Assembly (NCBI GenBank): GCA_900199655.1
Contig: FZRE01000025.1
Coordinates: 1-33,033, forward strand
Direction of reading: 5' to 3'
Source of the DNA: Prevotellaceae bacterium KH2P17
Lineage (GTDB): Bacteria; Bacteroidota; Bacteroidia; Bacteroidales; Bacteroidaceae
DNA: 33,033 nt
Below the pieces are notes generated by a model that was given only the letters and a program-made list of their open reading frames with translations, made no database searches and was not told the origin of the DNA. Below, piece by piece: positions 5,116 to 14,035 of this stretch. The position numbers and the translations under genes were made by a program. The first letter of the stretch is position 1. Each line of letters begins with the position of its first letter.

Positions 5116-7602
5116 TCAGTCGCAGCTGTTGCAGGCTGCCAGCACCATGAACAGATAGTGGCTGCTGGCGCCGCCAAGACAGTACTCCATCTGCTGCCAG
5201 AGGAAGGGGAAATCGAGCAGTTCAGGATAGTCGGGCCGGATGAGGGCTGTGCCTGAAGCCACGCCGCCGGGTATGTACGACCAGTCGGCTCGGTTCATAC
5301 CGTAGGCTACTGTGGCAGAACGGGCTCCCACTCCCGATGCAAACGAAGCCGTATTGCTGCCGGGATGACAGCCTAATACGAAATTGAGCGCACTGTACAA
5401 CAGCTGGGGTGAAAAGAGTTGCGGATAGGCTTTGTGGAGGAAGTAATGGCGGAAAGCAAAGCTCTGGATATCCCATCCGGCTCCCCAAATCTGCGGACGG
5501 TAAGGCACGCCGTAAGGAGTTTCGGCCGCCAGGCTGTGCACTTCACGGCTGTAAGCTGCCAGTGCTTTGGCAAAATCGCTGCTGAAACCAGTGGGAGCAG
5601 TAAGCGACCACTCGGCCAGATACCAACCGCAATCGGCAATGTAGCCAATGATGTCTTTCTTGCGGCTGAGGATGTAACGCTCATAAGACTTGTCGCCGGT
5701 GGCAGAAAGCAGTTCAAGTGCGGCATGAACTTTCTCCAATCCCTCGTAACGGGTTTGCCGGTAGAGGGTCTGGGCTATCTGGATGCAGTGTGCACTCAGC
5801 GTATCGTTGAAGCCCCGGAGGCAGCGGCCTACGCCTGCAAGCTGAGCTGCTGTTGTCATCTCACGCTGCGGATTGTCTTCGGTAATTATCCAACGGTCGT
5901 CGCTGTTGCCCGGTTTGCCGTCCGTCATGGCAGAAGCATCGCCTAACAACACATACTGCCGAACGCTGTTACAGATGATGCCTCTGTACAAACGGCCTAA
6001 GGCAAGATATCCGTTCACCACCGTCAAGGCTCCGTTCTCAATCTGCTGCATCACGTCATTGCGGCCGTCGGGCTGATGAATCTCTGTTTCGTGCTTCTCA
6101 TAGTCAATGGAAGTTACGTCTATCTCCGGATGAAACTGTTCCATAGTCAGTGCAAGGATGTAGGCTTCTCCAGCCTGCGACTCAATCCGCAGGTCGTAGT
6201 CGCCGGCATCGTGCCATCCGCCTATATTCACTCCTGCAACCTTTTCCAACGCTGCATAACGTGAGAGCCCTGCTTGCTGCACGTAACCGTCGATGTGACT
6301 GTGGGCCGGAGCCATCAGCGCATCATCCAGATGACAGGCTCCATGCCACACGCGATACTTCTCGCTTACCCGCATGTGGCACATCTGCACAGGCAGAAAA
6401 TACTCCACTACGGGCTGCCAAACGCCACGGGAAAAAACATCCGGGCCTATGCGGAACACGGAAGAGCGGCTCTCGCCATAGCGAACCTGGTAGAGACCCG
6501 GCTCGCGGATATAGGTAAAGTCGGCTTTCAGATAATTGTATCTCAAGAACTTACCCCAGCCGACTGGCGTAAGCGCGCGGACAAGATGCTCTCCATCGGA
6601 GTCTATCCGATAAACTTCAACCTTGCCGGAAATGCTTTCATTGGCATCAAGTTCGATAACTGCTTCCTTCTTTTGGGCCAGCAGATAGCCTACCTGTGAA
6701 GTCTGCACGACGGGCTTGTAACGCCATCCGGAAACCACGTTGGGGGTTATCACCCACTGCACGGCGCCCTTGGTAGCTCCCGGCTGGACCTCACTGCGCA
6801 GCACGAACCAGCCGTTATTATGGTTCATACGGCCGTCATAGAGCTTCAGGTCGCCAGCCAGCGACTCGATGGTAACGCGCTGTAGCGGGTCATCCGGCCT
6901 GCTGGTAAACCTACGCCCCACTGCATAAGGCTCGGCTATGATATCATCGGCCACCATCGGACTATAGCCGCTGCCAATCAGTTGGTTGAAATCAGCCTCG
7001 GGTTTGCCCTGCTGATGATAGCTGCCCGTATGCTTATAGTTGGGTTCAGTGAGAGCCAGGGGCGAGTTGGGTTGTTGAGGATAGATGCCCGACTGCGTGT
7101 CCATAATCCACGGCTTGCCAAAGAGAACGCCGGGATAGAACTCGAAATTGAACCCTACTTTTCCCAAAAATTCGGCAGGAATAGGGCGGTCGAGGTCAAC
7201 GGTCACCACGATGCTCCGCCCACGACTCTCTACTCTGACGTCATAACGCAACTGAAGGTTGGGATAAATCATGGGATTGAAGCCCGTCATGTGCCGTGAA
7301 GAATCCGGATAACAGAGCGTAGTGGTGATGCTGCCGTCGGCTACTTTACGCGACAGTTGCTTCGGAACGGGCTGCCATTGGCCCGGAGTGGCCTCCAGAC
7401 GCAAGTCTCCGTTGGTGGCAATGCGTTGGCCGTGCATGATTAATCCTACCCCGCCCTGATGGCCTTCGGGGTAAATATCATCGAAGACCATCACGTCTAC
7501 GCCTCCACTATGGAAGTACCTGCCGTCGGTTAGCTTGAAATCATGTGCTGAAACCACAACAGGCAGCACGAGAGTAATGAAGAGCAAGAATAGATTTTTC
7601 AT
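5116..7602 (-). CDS. Glycoside hydrolase family 9 (cellulase-type) secreted enzyme
   Basis: Predicted exported glucanase or glucosidase of 828 residues. Residues 1-19 are a signal peptide (LPVVVSA). A large beta-rich N-terminal region of unknown role fills about 20-290. An Ig-like cellulase N-domain follows from about residue 298 (VVQTSQVGYLL) to 390, then a GH9 (alpha/alpha)6 catalytic domain. The motif GGWHDAGDYD (461-470) supplies the two conserved aspartates, D465 and D468. Near the C-terminus, WQQMEYCLGG places the likely catalytic acid at E806. HPGSNTASFASGVG matches the LGxNP-like C-terminal motif. The tyrosine after DAGD resembles the exo-type GH9 group rather than classical endoglucanases, but specificity is uncertain. 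Its ATG overlaps the stop of the upstream glycosidase pseudogene by four bases (ATGA), so it is the last gene of a three-gene operon. Confidence 0.88.
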   Translation of the reverse strand: MKNLFLLFITLVLPVVVSAHDFKLTDGRYFHSGGVDVMVFDDIYPEGHQGGVGLIMHGQRIATNGDLRLEATPGQWQPVPKQLSRKVADGSITTTLCYPDSSRHMTGFNPMIYPNLQLRYDVRVESRGRSIVVTVDLDRPIPAEFLGKVGFNFEFYPGVLFGKPWIMDTQSGIYPQQPNSPLALTEPNYKHTGSYHQQGKPEADFNQLIGSGYSPMVADDIIAEPYAVGRRFTSRPDDPLQRVTIESLAGDLKLYDGRMNHNNGWFVLRSEVQPGATKGAVQWVITPNVVSGWRYKPVVQTSQVGYLLAQKKEAVIELDANESISGKVEVYRIDSDGEHLVRALTPVGWGKFLRYNYLKADFTYIREPGLYQVRYGESRSSVFRIGPDVFSRGVWQPVVEYFLPVQMCHMRVSEKYRVWHGACHLDDALMAPAHSHIDGYVQQAGLSRYAALEKVAGVNIGGWHDAGDYDLRIESQAGEAYILALTMEQFHPEIDVTSIDYEKHETEIHQPDGRNDVMQQIENGALTVVNGYLALGRLYRGIICNSVRQYVLLGDASAMTDGKPGNSDDRWIITEDNPQREMTTAAQLAGVGRCLRGFNDTLSAHCIQIAQTLYRQTRYEGLEKVHAALELLSATGDKSYERYILSRKKDIIGYIADCGWYLAEWSLTAPTGFSSDFAKALAAYSREVHSLAAETPYGVPYRPQIWGAGWDIQSFAFRHYFLHKAYPQLFSPQLLYSALNFVLGCHPGSNTASFASGVGARSATVAYGMNRADWSYIPGGVASGTALIRPDYPELLDFPFLWQQMEYCLGGASSHYLFMVLAACNSCD

Positions 7603-9198
7603 TTGATGATGATTGTGATGAAACTGACTGATGGCAGGTGAACACGCAACTGGCCGCCGCTGAGCTCTGCTCGGTGCATCGACATGTGCTCCTGCTGGTT
7701 GGTAACATATACTTCGGCTGCGGTCTTATCGGCTGGTAAACCAGACACCAACGCATCGCATGCAGCGCCATTGTTGACCATGTGGACAGCATACTGCCCC
7801 TGGGCTATATTGCCGAACGCCGCTGCATTAAGCGTTGACTTACTGCTGATAACCGGCAAGGCGAAAGCGCCGGCGGGCGTAGCAGCCAACTGCTTGAGGT
7901 TGAAGAAACGCTGCGTAGGATGCAGCTCGCCGGTAGAACGATAGATGCCTCCGCCCCACAGCAGCGAGTAATCGCTCGTGAGCTGCCACTGAAGGATGCT
8001 GAGTGGCTGACAGATTGAGCAGAGTTTCGGCCAAGGAAGGACGAATGAAATCGAGAGTAGTGGCGTCGGAATTATCACCCAACAGCAGCTTAGTCTTCAA
8101 GCCGCGCTTGGCCAGGCACGCTCCGAACTCACGAATGAAACGAGCATGCTCCTCGGGGGTGAAGATGACGTCGATGCCTATATCGCTCTCATTGAAAGAG
8201 AAAGCGTAAAACTCGATGCCGTAGCGCGTCTTTGCGTACGTTATATAATCGGCCAGGCTCTTGGAAATCCTGTCCATCTTGGTCTGGTCGAGTTCTTTGG
8301 CAGCCACGCCGTTACGGGCCGGAAAGCGGTCGTTAACCTTATCGAGCGCCCACTCTGGTGGAAACCAAGCACTGAGAATGACGGGCATGCCCATAGCATA
8401 CAGACGACGGGCCATCTGCAAGCTCTGTTCAACATGACCATCGAGCTCCGACTGGCTCATGGGCTCCATCTCCTCACGCGGTTGCCAGCGAGCCCAGGGC
8501 AGCTCTACCCTACCGAATGCCACGCGCATGTTATTCAGACAATAGTCGATCACAGCCGGGTCATGCTGCGGGTTCTGCAAACGGAAGTTGCCTCCTAACC
8601 CCATAAACCTGTCACCCGGCCGAGAAACATCCATGCTGACGCGGGCTTCCGAATGGTCGACAGTACCATCGGCAGTAAGCGTAGCTTCAAGAGTTGCTGA
8701 CTGTTGCGATGCTTCCAACATGCGAACCAGCACACGACGACCCTGTCGAGTGATGCCTGCATTCTTTGAAAAACGGAAAGTAAGATGCCGGTTAGCCGAA
8801 CGCACGTCGACCATTGAGCGCGAAACGCGGATGCGGGCAGCAGCGTAAGTGGAGCTGTTGAAATCGAGCAGCAGTGCAGCTGCCTGATGACGGCTCTCTG
8901 CGGCCTTGGCTTCTACGCGGATGAGAGCCTTGCCTCGCCCCGTATCAGTAACCTTCTGCACAAAGGCCACACCGTCAATGGTCAGTTCAACCTGCTGCGT
9001 GTTGCCGTCGCGATGGTACGTAGACTGCTGCCGTTCCTTGCCGGTTGTCCTGTTGCCGACCATCAAGGCCGTTTCAAAATCTATCAGCTCGCCATCCAGC
9101 CGGATGCCCGAAATGTTGCTCCAGGCCATTACTTCCGTTTGGGCTTACATGCCAAGCGGCAGCAGCAACGTAAGTGTTAGGAATAATAGTTTTTTCAT
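7599..9198 (-). pseudogene. Broken GH30-like (clan GH-A) glycosidase
   Basis: Remnant of a secreted glycosidase. An ATG at 9198 opens a signal peptide (MKKLLFLTLTLLLPLGM), but codon 18 is TAA (9145-9147). The same frame then continues as AQTEVMAWSNISG for about 430 codons. FMGLGGNFRLQNP and the acid/base motif FSFNESD suit a GH30-like TIM barrel. Near 8016-8045 the homologous reading moves to another frame: the end of the protein (ICQPLSILQW, LLWGGGIYRS, PTQRFFNLKQL) lies in 7599-8078. From memory of relatives, the segment between DFIRPS and ICQPLS is normally much longer and holds the nucleophile glutamate, so an internal deletion is likely as well as a frame change. An internal start at 9129 could still give a truncated cytoplasmic product. 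The stop overlaps the GH9 start. Confidence 0.8.
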
Positions 9199-9228
9199 TA
9201 GGATTATAAAAATAGGTAATTAATTCTT

Positions 9229-10476
9229 CTACTTCTTAGCTTCTTTTAATCTCGCATCAATCTCGAAGCCCATGCGGGCGTTATGATAAGGACAATACCA
9301 CATACTGGCCTTGTCTTCATTCAGGTTCGGACGGCCGTCGGCAGAGATGCTTTTAAACCATTCGCCACACTCGGTATCGATGACATACTGCTTGATGTAA
9401 TTCCATGTTCGCTCGGCAGCACGCAGATAGCGGGCCTCTCCGGTGAGCTGCCAGACATTGACACAGCCCAATACTGTTTCGGCCTGACACCACCACTGGC
9501 TGTCGCGGCGCAGCTCGTTCCCATTGCGTTCGTACATCATTCCGCCCTTATCGTTCAACCCATCGGCCAGTGCCGCATCACACAAGGCCAACGACAGCTT
9601 GCTGCAGCGGGCCGTCAGGCTGTCGTCGTCCAGCAACTCTGCAGCCTCCGTCAGCAACCACGATGTCTCTATGTCATGTCCATAGGAGTCTATATCGTTC
9701 AGATTATTCCAGTTGCTGTCAAAATACAGGTTCAGATGGCGGGTCACCGGATTGTAGAACTTGTCGGCCATGAGCTCCGTGAGCCGGTGCAGACGCTCTC
9801 TTAACCCGGGGTTGCGCCACACGCGATACAATGCCGTGTAGGCCTCGAGCACATGGATATGGGTGTTCATAGTCTTGGTGGCCACGCCATCACCATCATA
9901 ACCTATCTTCTCAGGTTGCTGCCAGTTGCGGGCAAAAGTCTCGATGTAACCATCTTGAGCATGGTCGCGGATAATGCGTTCCATGGTGCGGTAAATCTCT
10001 ACTGCACGCTGCAGGCTCTCTATGTTGCCCGTAGCTCTGAAATGTTCGGCCAGTCCATACACGGCATACGAGCAGCCATAAGTCTGCTTCGTACCGTCAA
10101 GCAGGCTGCCGTCGGCTCTTACCAGCCAGTAAGCTCCACCGTATTCTTCGTCCACGAAATGGTCTATGAAATAGCGCTGTGCCCTGTCTGCCATCGCTTT
10201 ATACACGGAGTCGCCATACATCCGGTAAGCAGTAGAGAACGTCCACAATATCCGGGCATTCAGCACACCACCCTTTGGGGCATCTGCAACGGGCGTACCG
10301 TCACGCTTCAACCTGCCGTAGAACCCGCCCGAAGGGTCGACTGCATGATGAATCCAGAAAGGAAGAATGTTCTCCTTCAGATCTTTCACTATCTCGGAGC
10401 GAAGTTTCGCCGGCGATTGGGCATGTAATGTCAAGGTTGAAAAAAGTGCTGCGGCGAGCAGAATGTGTCTGAACAT
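9229..10476 (-). CDS. Cellobiose 2-epimerase-like protein with signal peptide
   Basis: Member of the N-acylglucosamine 2-epimerase/cellobiose 2-epimerase superfamily, 415 residues. These enzymes invert C2 of the reducing-end sugar of a disaccharide, for example cellobiose to glucosyl-mannose. Catalytic-site signatures are present: NTHIHVLEAY (H206, H208), GHDIETSWLL (H267, E270), WWCQAE (near 328) and CPYHNARMGFE (H398). The open frame extends upstream to 10827, but that part translates a 70-bp repeat. The ATG at 10476 is preferred because it gives a clean signal peptide (HILLAAALFSTLTLHAQ). Export is odd, since characterised cellobiose epimerases are cytoplasmic. It is first in an operon with the broken glycosidase (31 bp downstream) and the GH9 enzyme, which suggests action on periplasmic beta-glucan or mannan fragments. 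Confidence 0.82.
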   Translation of the reverse strand: MFRHILLAAALFSTLTLHAQSPAKLRSEIVKDLKENILPFWIHHAVDPSGGFYGRLKRDGTPVADAPKGGVLNARILWTFSTAYRMYGDSVYKAMADRAQRYFIDHFVDEEYGGAYWLVRADGSLLDGTKQTYGCSYAVYGLAEHFRATGNIESLQRAVEIYRTMERIIRDHAQDGYIETFARNWQQPEKIGYDGDGVATKTMNTHIHVLEAYTALYRVWRNPGLRERLHRLTELMADKFYNPVTRHLNLYFDSNWNNLNDIDSYGHDIETSWLLTEAAELLDDDSLTARCSKLSLALCDAALADGLNDKGGMMYERNGNELRRDSQWWCQAETVLGCVNVWQLTGEARYLRAAERTWNYIKQYVIDTECGEWFKSISADGRPNLNEDKASMWYCPYHNARMGFEIDARLKEAKK

Positions 10477-10498
10477 GATGACTATATGTTGGTTTCTA

Positions 10499-10506
10499 CA
10501 AATATA
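10499..10506 (-). promoter_or_regulatory. Possible -7 box of the glycosidase operon
   Basis: On the minus strand TATATTTG lies 23 bp before the epimerase start codon. No convincing TTG or TTTG lies at the right distance upstream, so the promoter may depend on an activator or may be misplaced. Confidence 0.35.
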
Positions 10507-10605
10507 AGCAATAATCTCAATTCGCCTGCACATTACCCACGGAAAAACAATGCGAATAAAGAAATGTATTGGTTTTTGCAAAACTAAGCAAAGCCCACAG
10601 CCTTT

Positions 10606-10626
10606 CGGTTCCGGAATACGGAACCG
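10606..10626. promoter_or_regulatory. Perfect dyad, candidate operator of the glycosidase operon
   Basis: CGGTTCCG, five bases, CGGAACCG: perfect 8-bp arms. It lies about 130 bp upstream of the epimerase start. Part of it (CCGGAATAC, 10611-10619) recurs inverted as GTATTCCGG at 10689-10697. No T tract follows, so a protein-binding site is more likely than a terminator. Confidence 0.4.
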
Positions 10627-10740
10627 CTTGCGTTGCAGATTGATGTGATGACACAAATTATCACACTCCGGCAGAAGACCAAGAGGCTGTATTCCGGCTT
10701 GTAAAATGAATACTGCCAGGTGGTAATTTGATAGTTGCAG

Positions 10741-10810
10741 GAACTTTTGACAAGTGTCAAACAAATGTGCGACAAGTGTCTCACAATCGTGCGACACTTG
10801 TCGAAAGTTC
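10741..10810. repeat. 70-bp palindromic intergenic element, copy C
   Basis: Arms are GAACTTTTGAC and GTCGAAAGTTC. The cores at 10749 (GACAAGTGTC), 10771 (GACAAGTGTC) and 10793 (GACACTTGTC) are spaced exactly 22 bp apart. It sits between the nuo terminator and the glycosidase operon. Similarity to copy A extends a few bases past the arms (CACGAAGC beside AAGTTC). Confidence 0.85.
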
Positions 10811-10924
10811 ACGAAGCATCTTTTCAAGCACTCATTCCGGTGCCGGAAGAAAGCTAATACGGCATCAGTTTCAGGCTCGCTCCTTACTCCGAAATCGTCG
10901 CATAAACAGTCAGCAGCTCATAAT

Positions 10925-10964
10925 AAAAGAGTCCGGCAGTCGTTGCAGACTACCGGACTCTTTC
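10925..10964 (-). terminator. Terminator of the nuo operon
   Basis: AAAGAGTCCGG and CCGGACTCTTT form an 11-bp perfect stem, extended inward by partly paired bases, 49 bp after the nuoN stop codon. Read on the minus strand it ends in CTCTTTTATTAT. The run of A and T on both sides makes it usable in both directions. Confidence 0.88.
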
Positions 10965-11012
10965 TGTTTTACGATAACCGACGGTGCCCCATCAGCTATA
11001 CATTCATTTTGC

Positions 11013-12479
11013 CTATACTGCCGCAGCTATCCAGTCATAAACAGCAGAGCAGATGCCGAAGAGCAGGATGCCCGTTGTACACAGAGCCAGGGCAAACCGG
11101 GTGCTGGCGGCACTACGGAAGGTAGGCAGCGGCGTCTCGTTCTTCTTGATGTACATGGCCTTTACAATGAGCAAATAGTAGTACAAACTCACAACGGTGT
11201 TAACCAAGGCGATGAACACCGTGGCATAAGCCAGGGCTCCGATGGTGGTGTTAATCTGTGCTCCCTTGACGGCAGCCATGAACACGAAGAACTTGGAGAA
11301 CATGCCTGCAAACGGCGGAATGCCACCGAGAGAGAACAGTGCCAAGGTCATCAGGAAAGCCAGCTTGGGGTTTGACTGGTACAATCCGTTGTAACTGTCA
11401 ATGTCAACTACGCCGTTGTTATGCTCCTCTATGCTGCTGATGATGCTGAACACGGCCATATTAGCCACCACGTAAATAAGCACATAGTAGCTCAAAGCAA
11501 CGGTGCTCATGCCGGAACCGCCGATAACAGCCAGCATGATGTAGCCGGCCTGCGAGATTGAACTGAAGGCCATGAAGCGCTTGAGGTCGGTCTGATGGAT
11601 AGCAAACAGGTTGGCTACGGTAATGGAGAGCACAACCACTATCATGAGCAGATACTGCCAATACTCAGTCAGCGGGGCAAACACCTTCATCAAGATGGCA
11701 CACAGCGCAAATGCTGCAGCACCCTTGGACACCACGCTCAGGTAACCCGTTACAGTTGTAGGGGCACCCTGGTAGGTGTCGGCTGTCCAGAAGTGGAACG
11801 GTACGAGCGAAATCTTGAAGCCGAGTCCGCTGAAGAAGAACACCATACCCATGATGGTGAGCGGTGTTGCACTGATACGAGTGGCTACATCGTCAAAGTA
11901 GAGGGTGCCGCACGCTGCATACAGGAAGCTGATGCCGTAGAGCATCACCCCGCTTGAGAAGGTTGCGGTAAGGATGAACTTAGCTCCGGCCTCGGCAGAG
12001 TGGTGGCGGTACTTGTCGAGAGCTACGAGGCAGGCCATAGGTACGGATGCCATTTCGAGCCCGAGGAAGAACAGCAGGAAGTGATTTGCACTTACCATCA
12101 TGTTCATTCCCAGCAGAGTAGAAAGGACGAGCAGGTAGAATTCGCCCTCCTTGAAGCTCGTGTCAGGACGCTGCATCCACTCGCGGCTCTGGATGAGCAC
12201 GATGAGCGTGCCCAGTGCCAGCACGGTCTTGATGACACCAATGGCCGGTGAAGTCTGATACATGCCGGCAAAGGTCGTGGCATCTGCCGTGGGGAAGATG
12301 TTAACAACGATGTGCGCCAAGAGCAGGATGCACACCAGCGGATTGAACCACTTGCGTGCGCCGGGCGCGTCGGTGGGCTTTCTGGCCGTACAGAAGTCTG
12401 CAATGAAGACGATTACCAGAAGAACCACCAAGGTTACTTCCGGAATCATATTTAAAAATTGACTGTAATCTATATTCAT
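11013..12479 (-). CDS. nuoN: NADH-quinone oxidoreductase subunit N (complex I antiporter-like)
   Basis: Inner-membrane proton-pumping subunit of complex I, 488 residues and about 14 membrane spans, the usual size. The key acidic residue sits in a membrane helix ([12 protein letters not shown]), and the antiporter-domain lysines are visible in [20 protein letters not shown] and VVSKGAAAF. It is the last gene of the nuo operon, 40 bp after nuoM, and is followed by a strong terminator. NuoN lies between NuoM and NuoK in the assembled membrane arm. Confidence 0.95.
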   Translation of the reverse strand: MNIDYSQFLNMIPEVTLVVLLVIVFIADFCTARKPTDAPGARKWFNPLVCILLLAHIVVNIFPTADATTFAGMYQTSPAIGVIKTVLALGTLIVLIQSREWMQRPDTSFKEGEFYLLVLSTLLGMNMMVSANHFLLFFLGLEMASVPMACLVALDKYRHHSAEAGAKFILTATFSSGVMLYGISFLYAACGTLYFDDVATRISATPLTIMGMVFFFSGLGFKISLVPFHFWTADTYQGAPTTVTGYLSVVSKGAAAFALCAILMKVFAPLTEYWQYLLMIVVVLSITVANLFAIHQTDLKRFMAFSSISQAGYIMLAVIGGSGMSTVALSYYVLIYVVANMAVFSIISSIEEHNNGVVDIDSYNGLYQSNPKLAFLMTLALFSLGGIPPFAGMFSKFFVFMAAVKGAQINTTIGALAYATVFIALVNTVVSLYYYLLIVKAMYIKKNETPLPTFRSAASTRFALALCTTGILLFGICSAVYDWIAAAV

Positions 12480-12519
12480 GATTTTACCAAATGTTTAGAT
12501 CAAAACTTATTATCTTCTA

Positions 12520-14025
12520 TTACAGAGAGGCCAGCGTCGCAAACTGCCCGATGTGATTGATGATAGGTGCAACGGCATCCTGGATGACATTGTCGGCCCA
12601 CAACGGGAACAAACCCAAACCGGCCACGCAGGCAATGAGGCCGGCCACGGCGATGCGCTCGTCCCAAGTAGCATCATGCAACTTGTAAAATTCCTGGTTG
12701 GGTATCTTCTGGTACAGTATCTTACCTACAACACGGAGAATGTAAACGGCCGTTATCACGATGGAAGTACAGGCTATGATAGTGGCCACACGGTGGAAAG
12801 TGTCAGCATTCTCGAATGAACCCACGAAGATGGTCATTTCTGCCACGAAGCCCGAGAAGCCCGGCAGACCAAGGTTAGCCAAACCGGCAACCACGTAAGC
12901 CACAGAGAGGAAGGGTACAACCTTCATCAAGCCGCCGAGCTTGCGAACGTCGCGTGTGCCGGCACGGTGGTAAATCATACCGATAACTGCAAAGAAGAGA
13001 GCCGTCATCAGTCCGTGCGACAACATCTGGAGCACTGCACCCGTTATGGCAGTTTGCGTGAGCATGAGCAGGGCGAAGAGTACCATGCCGCAATGAGAAA
13101 CGGAGGAATAAGCGTTGATGTATTTCAAATCAGTCTGTACACAAGCCGAAAGTGCACCGTAAACCACCGAGATGGTTGTCAGTACGAGGAACACCGGCGC
13201 CCACATGTCAAGTGCCTCGGGCAGCAGATACATGCCAATGCGGAAACAGCCGTAGCCTCCCAACTTCATCAGTACGCCGGCATGCAGCATGGAAACGGCC
13301 GTAGGAGCCGACGCATGACCGTCGGGGCTCCATGTGTGGAACGGGAACAGGGCTCCCAGCACACCAAAGCCAATGAAAACAAACGGGAAGAACACCTTCT
13401 GTACATTCTCCGGAATATTGGCCATGGCGGCAATTTCATTCACGTTCATGGTGGTTGCCCCACTGAAGAAGTAGATACCCAGGATGCCGAGGATGAGCAA
13501 TGCAGAACCACCCATAAGCATCAGGGTGAGCTTCATGGCAGCGTACTCCTTGGGGCCGGTGCCCCATACGCCGATGAGCAGGTACATGGGTATAAGCGCA
13601 ACCTCGTAGAACATGAACATGGTAAACATGTCGGTAGAGATAAAGAAGCCGAAAACACCCGAGCTCAACAGCACGAACCAAAGGAAGTACTCCTTGGTGA
13701 GCGGCTGGAGCTGCCAGCTGGCAAAGGTTCCGGTGAATACGATGATGGCCGACAGCAGTATCATCACTACCGAGATACCGTCAACGCCCACACTGTAAGC
13801 AATATGTAAAGGGGCAAACCAGGGAATGCTGTAAGCAAACAACATCTCGTCGGTATTGCCGGCGGCACGAGCCTGGATAAAAGCAACGGTGAGCCAAATG
13901 GCCAGTATCAGCAAGGCACTGGCCCCTACTACCATCACACCACGTACCTGATTCAGGTTGCGTGACAGCCATAGGCCTATCAGCATCAGGAACGGGATAA
14001 CTACGAATAATGTTAATATAGACAT
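12520..14025 (-). CDS. nuoM: NADH-quinone oxidoreductase subunit M (complex I antiporter-like)
   Basis: Inner-membrane antiporter-type subunit of 501 residues with about 14 spans. The conserved glutamate is in MFMFYEVALIPMYLL and the pumping lysines include that of MLHAGVLMKLGGYG. FPFHTWSPDGHASAPT is the family hallmark around the broken helix. It lies 10 bp after nuoL and 40 bp before nuoN. Length and motifs are normal. Confidence 0.95.
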   Translation of the reverse strand: MSILTLFVVIPFLMLIGLWLSRNLNQVRGVMVVGASALLILAIWLTVAFIQARAAGNTDEMLFAYSIPWFAPLHIAYSVGVDGISVVMILLSAIIVFTGTFASWQLQPLTKEYFLWFVLLSSGVFGFFISTDMFTMFMFYEVALIPMYLLIGVWGTGPKEYAAMKLTLMLMGGSALLILGILGIYFFSGATTMNVNEIAAMANIPENVQKVFFPFVFIGFGVLGALFPFHTWSPDGHASAPTAVSMLHAGVLMKLGGYGCFRIGMYLLPEALDMWAPVFLVLTTISVVYGALSACVQTDLKYINAYSSVSHCGMVLFALLMLTQTAITGAVLQMLSHGLMTALFFAVIGMIYHRAGTRDVRKLGGLMKVVPFLSVAYVVAGLANLGLPGFSGFVAEMTIFVGSFENADTFHRVATIIACTSIVITAVYILRVVGKILYQKIPNQEFYKLHDATWDERIAVAGLIACVAGLGLFPLWADNVIQDAVAPIINHIGQFATLASL

Positions 14026-14035
14026 AATTCTTATA

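Noticed and set aside
10477..10827. N-terminal extension of the epimerase gene to 10827
   Set aside because: The added 117 residues translate the 70-bp element and operator-like DNA, while the ATG at 10476 gives a proper signal peptide and family start.
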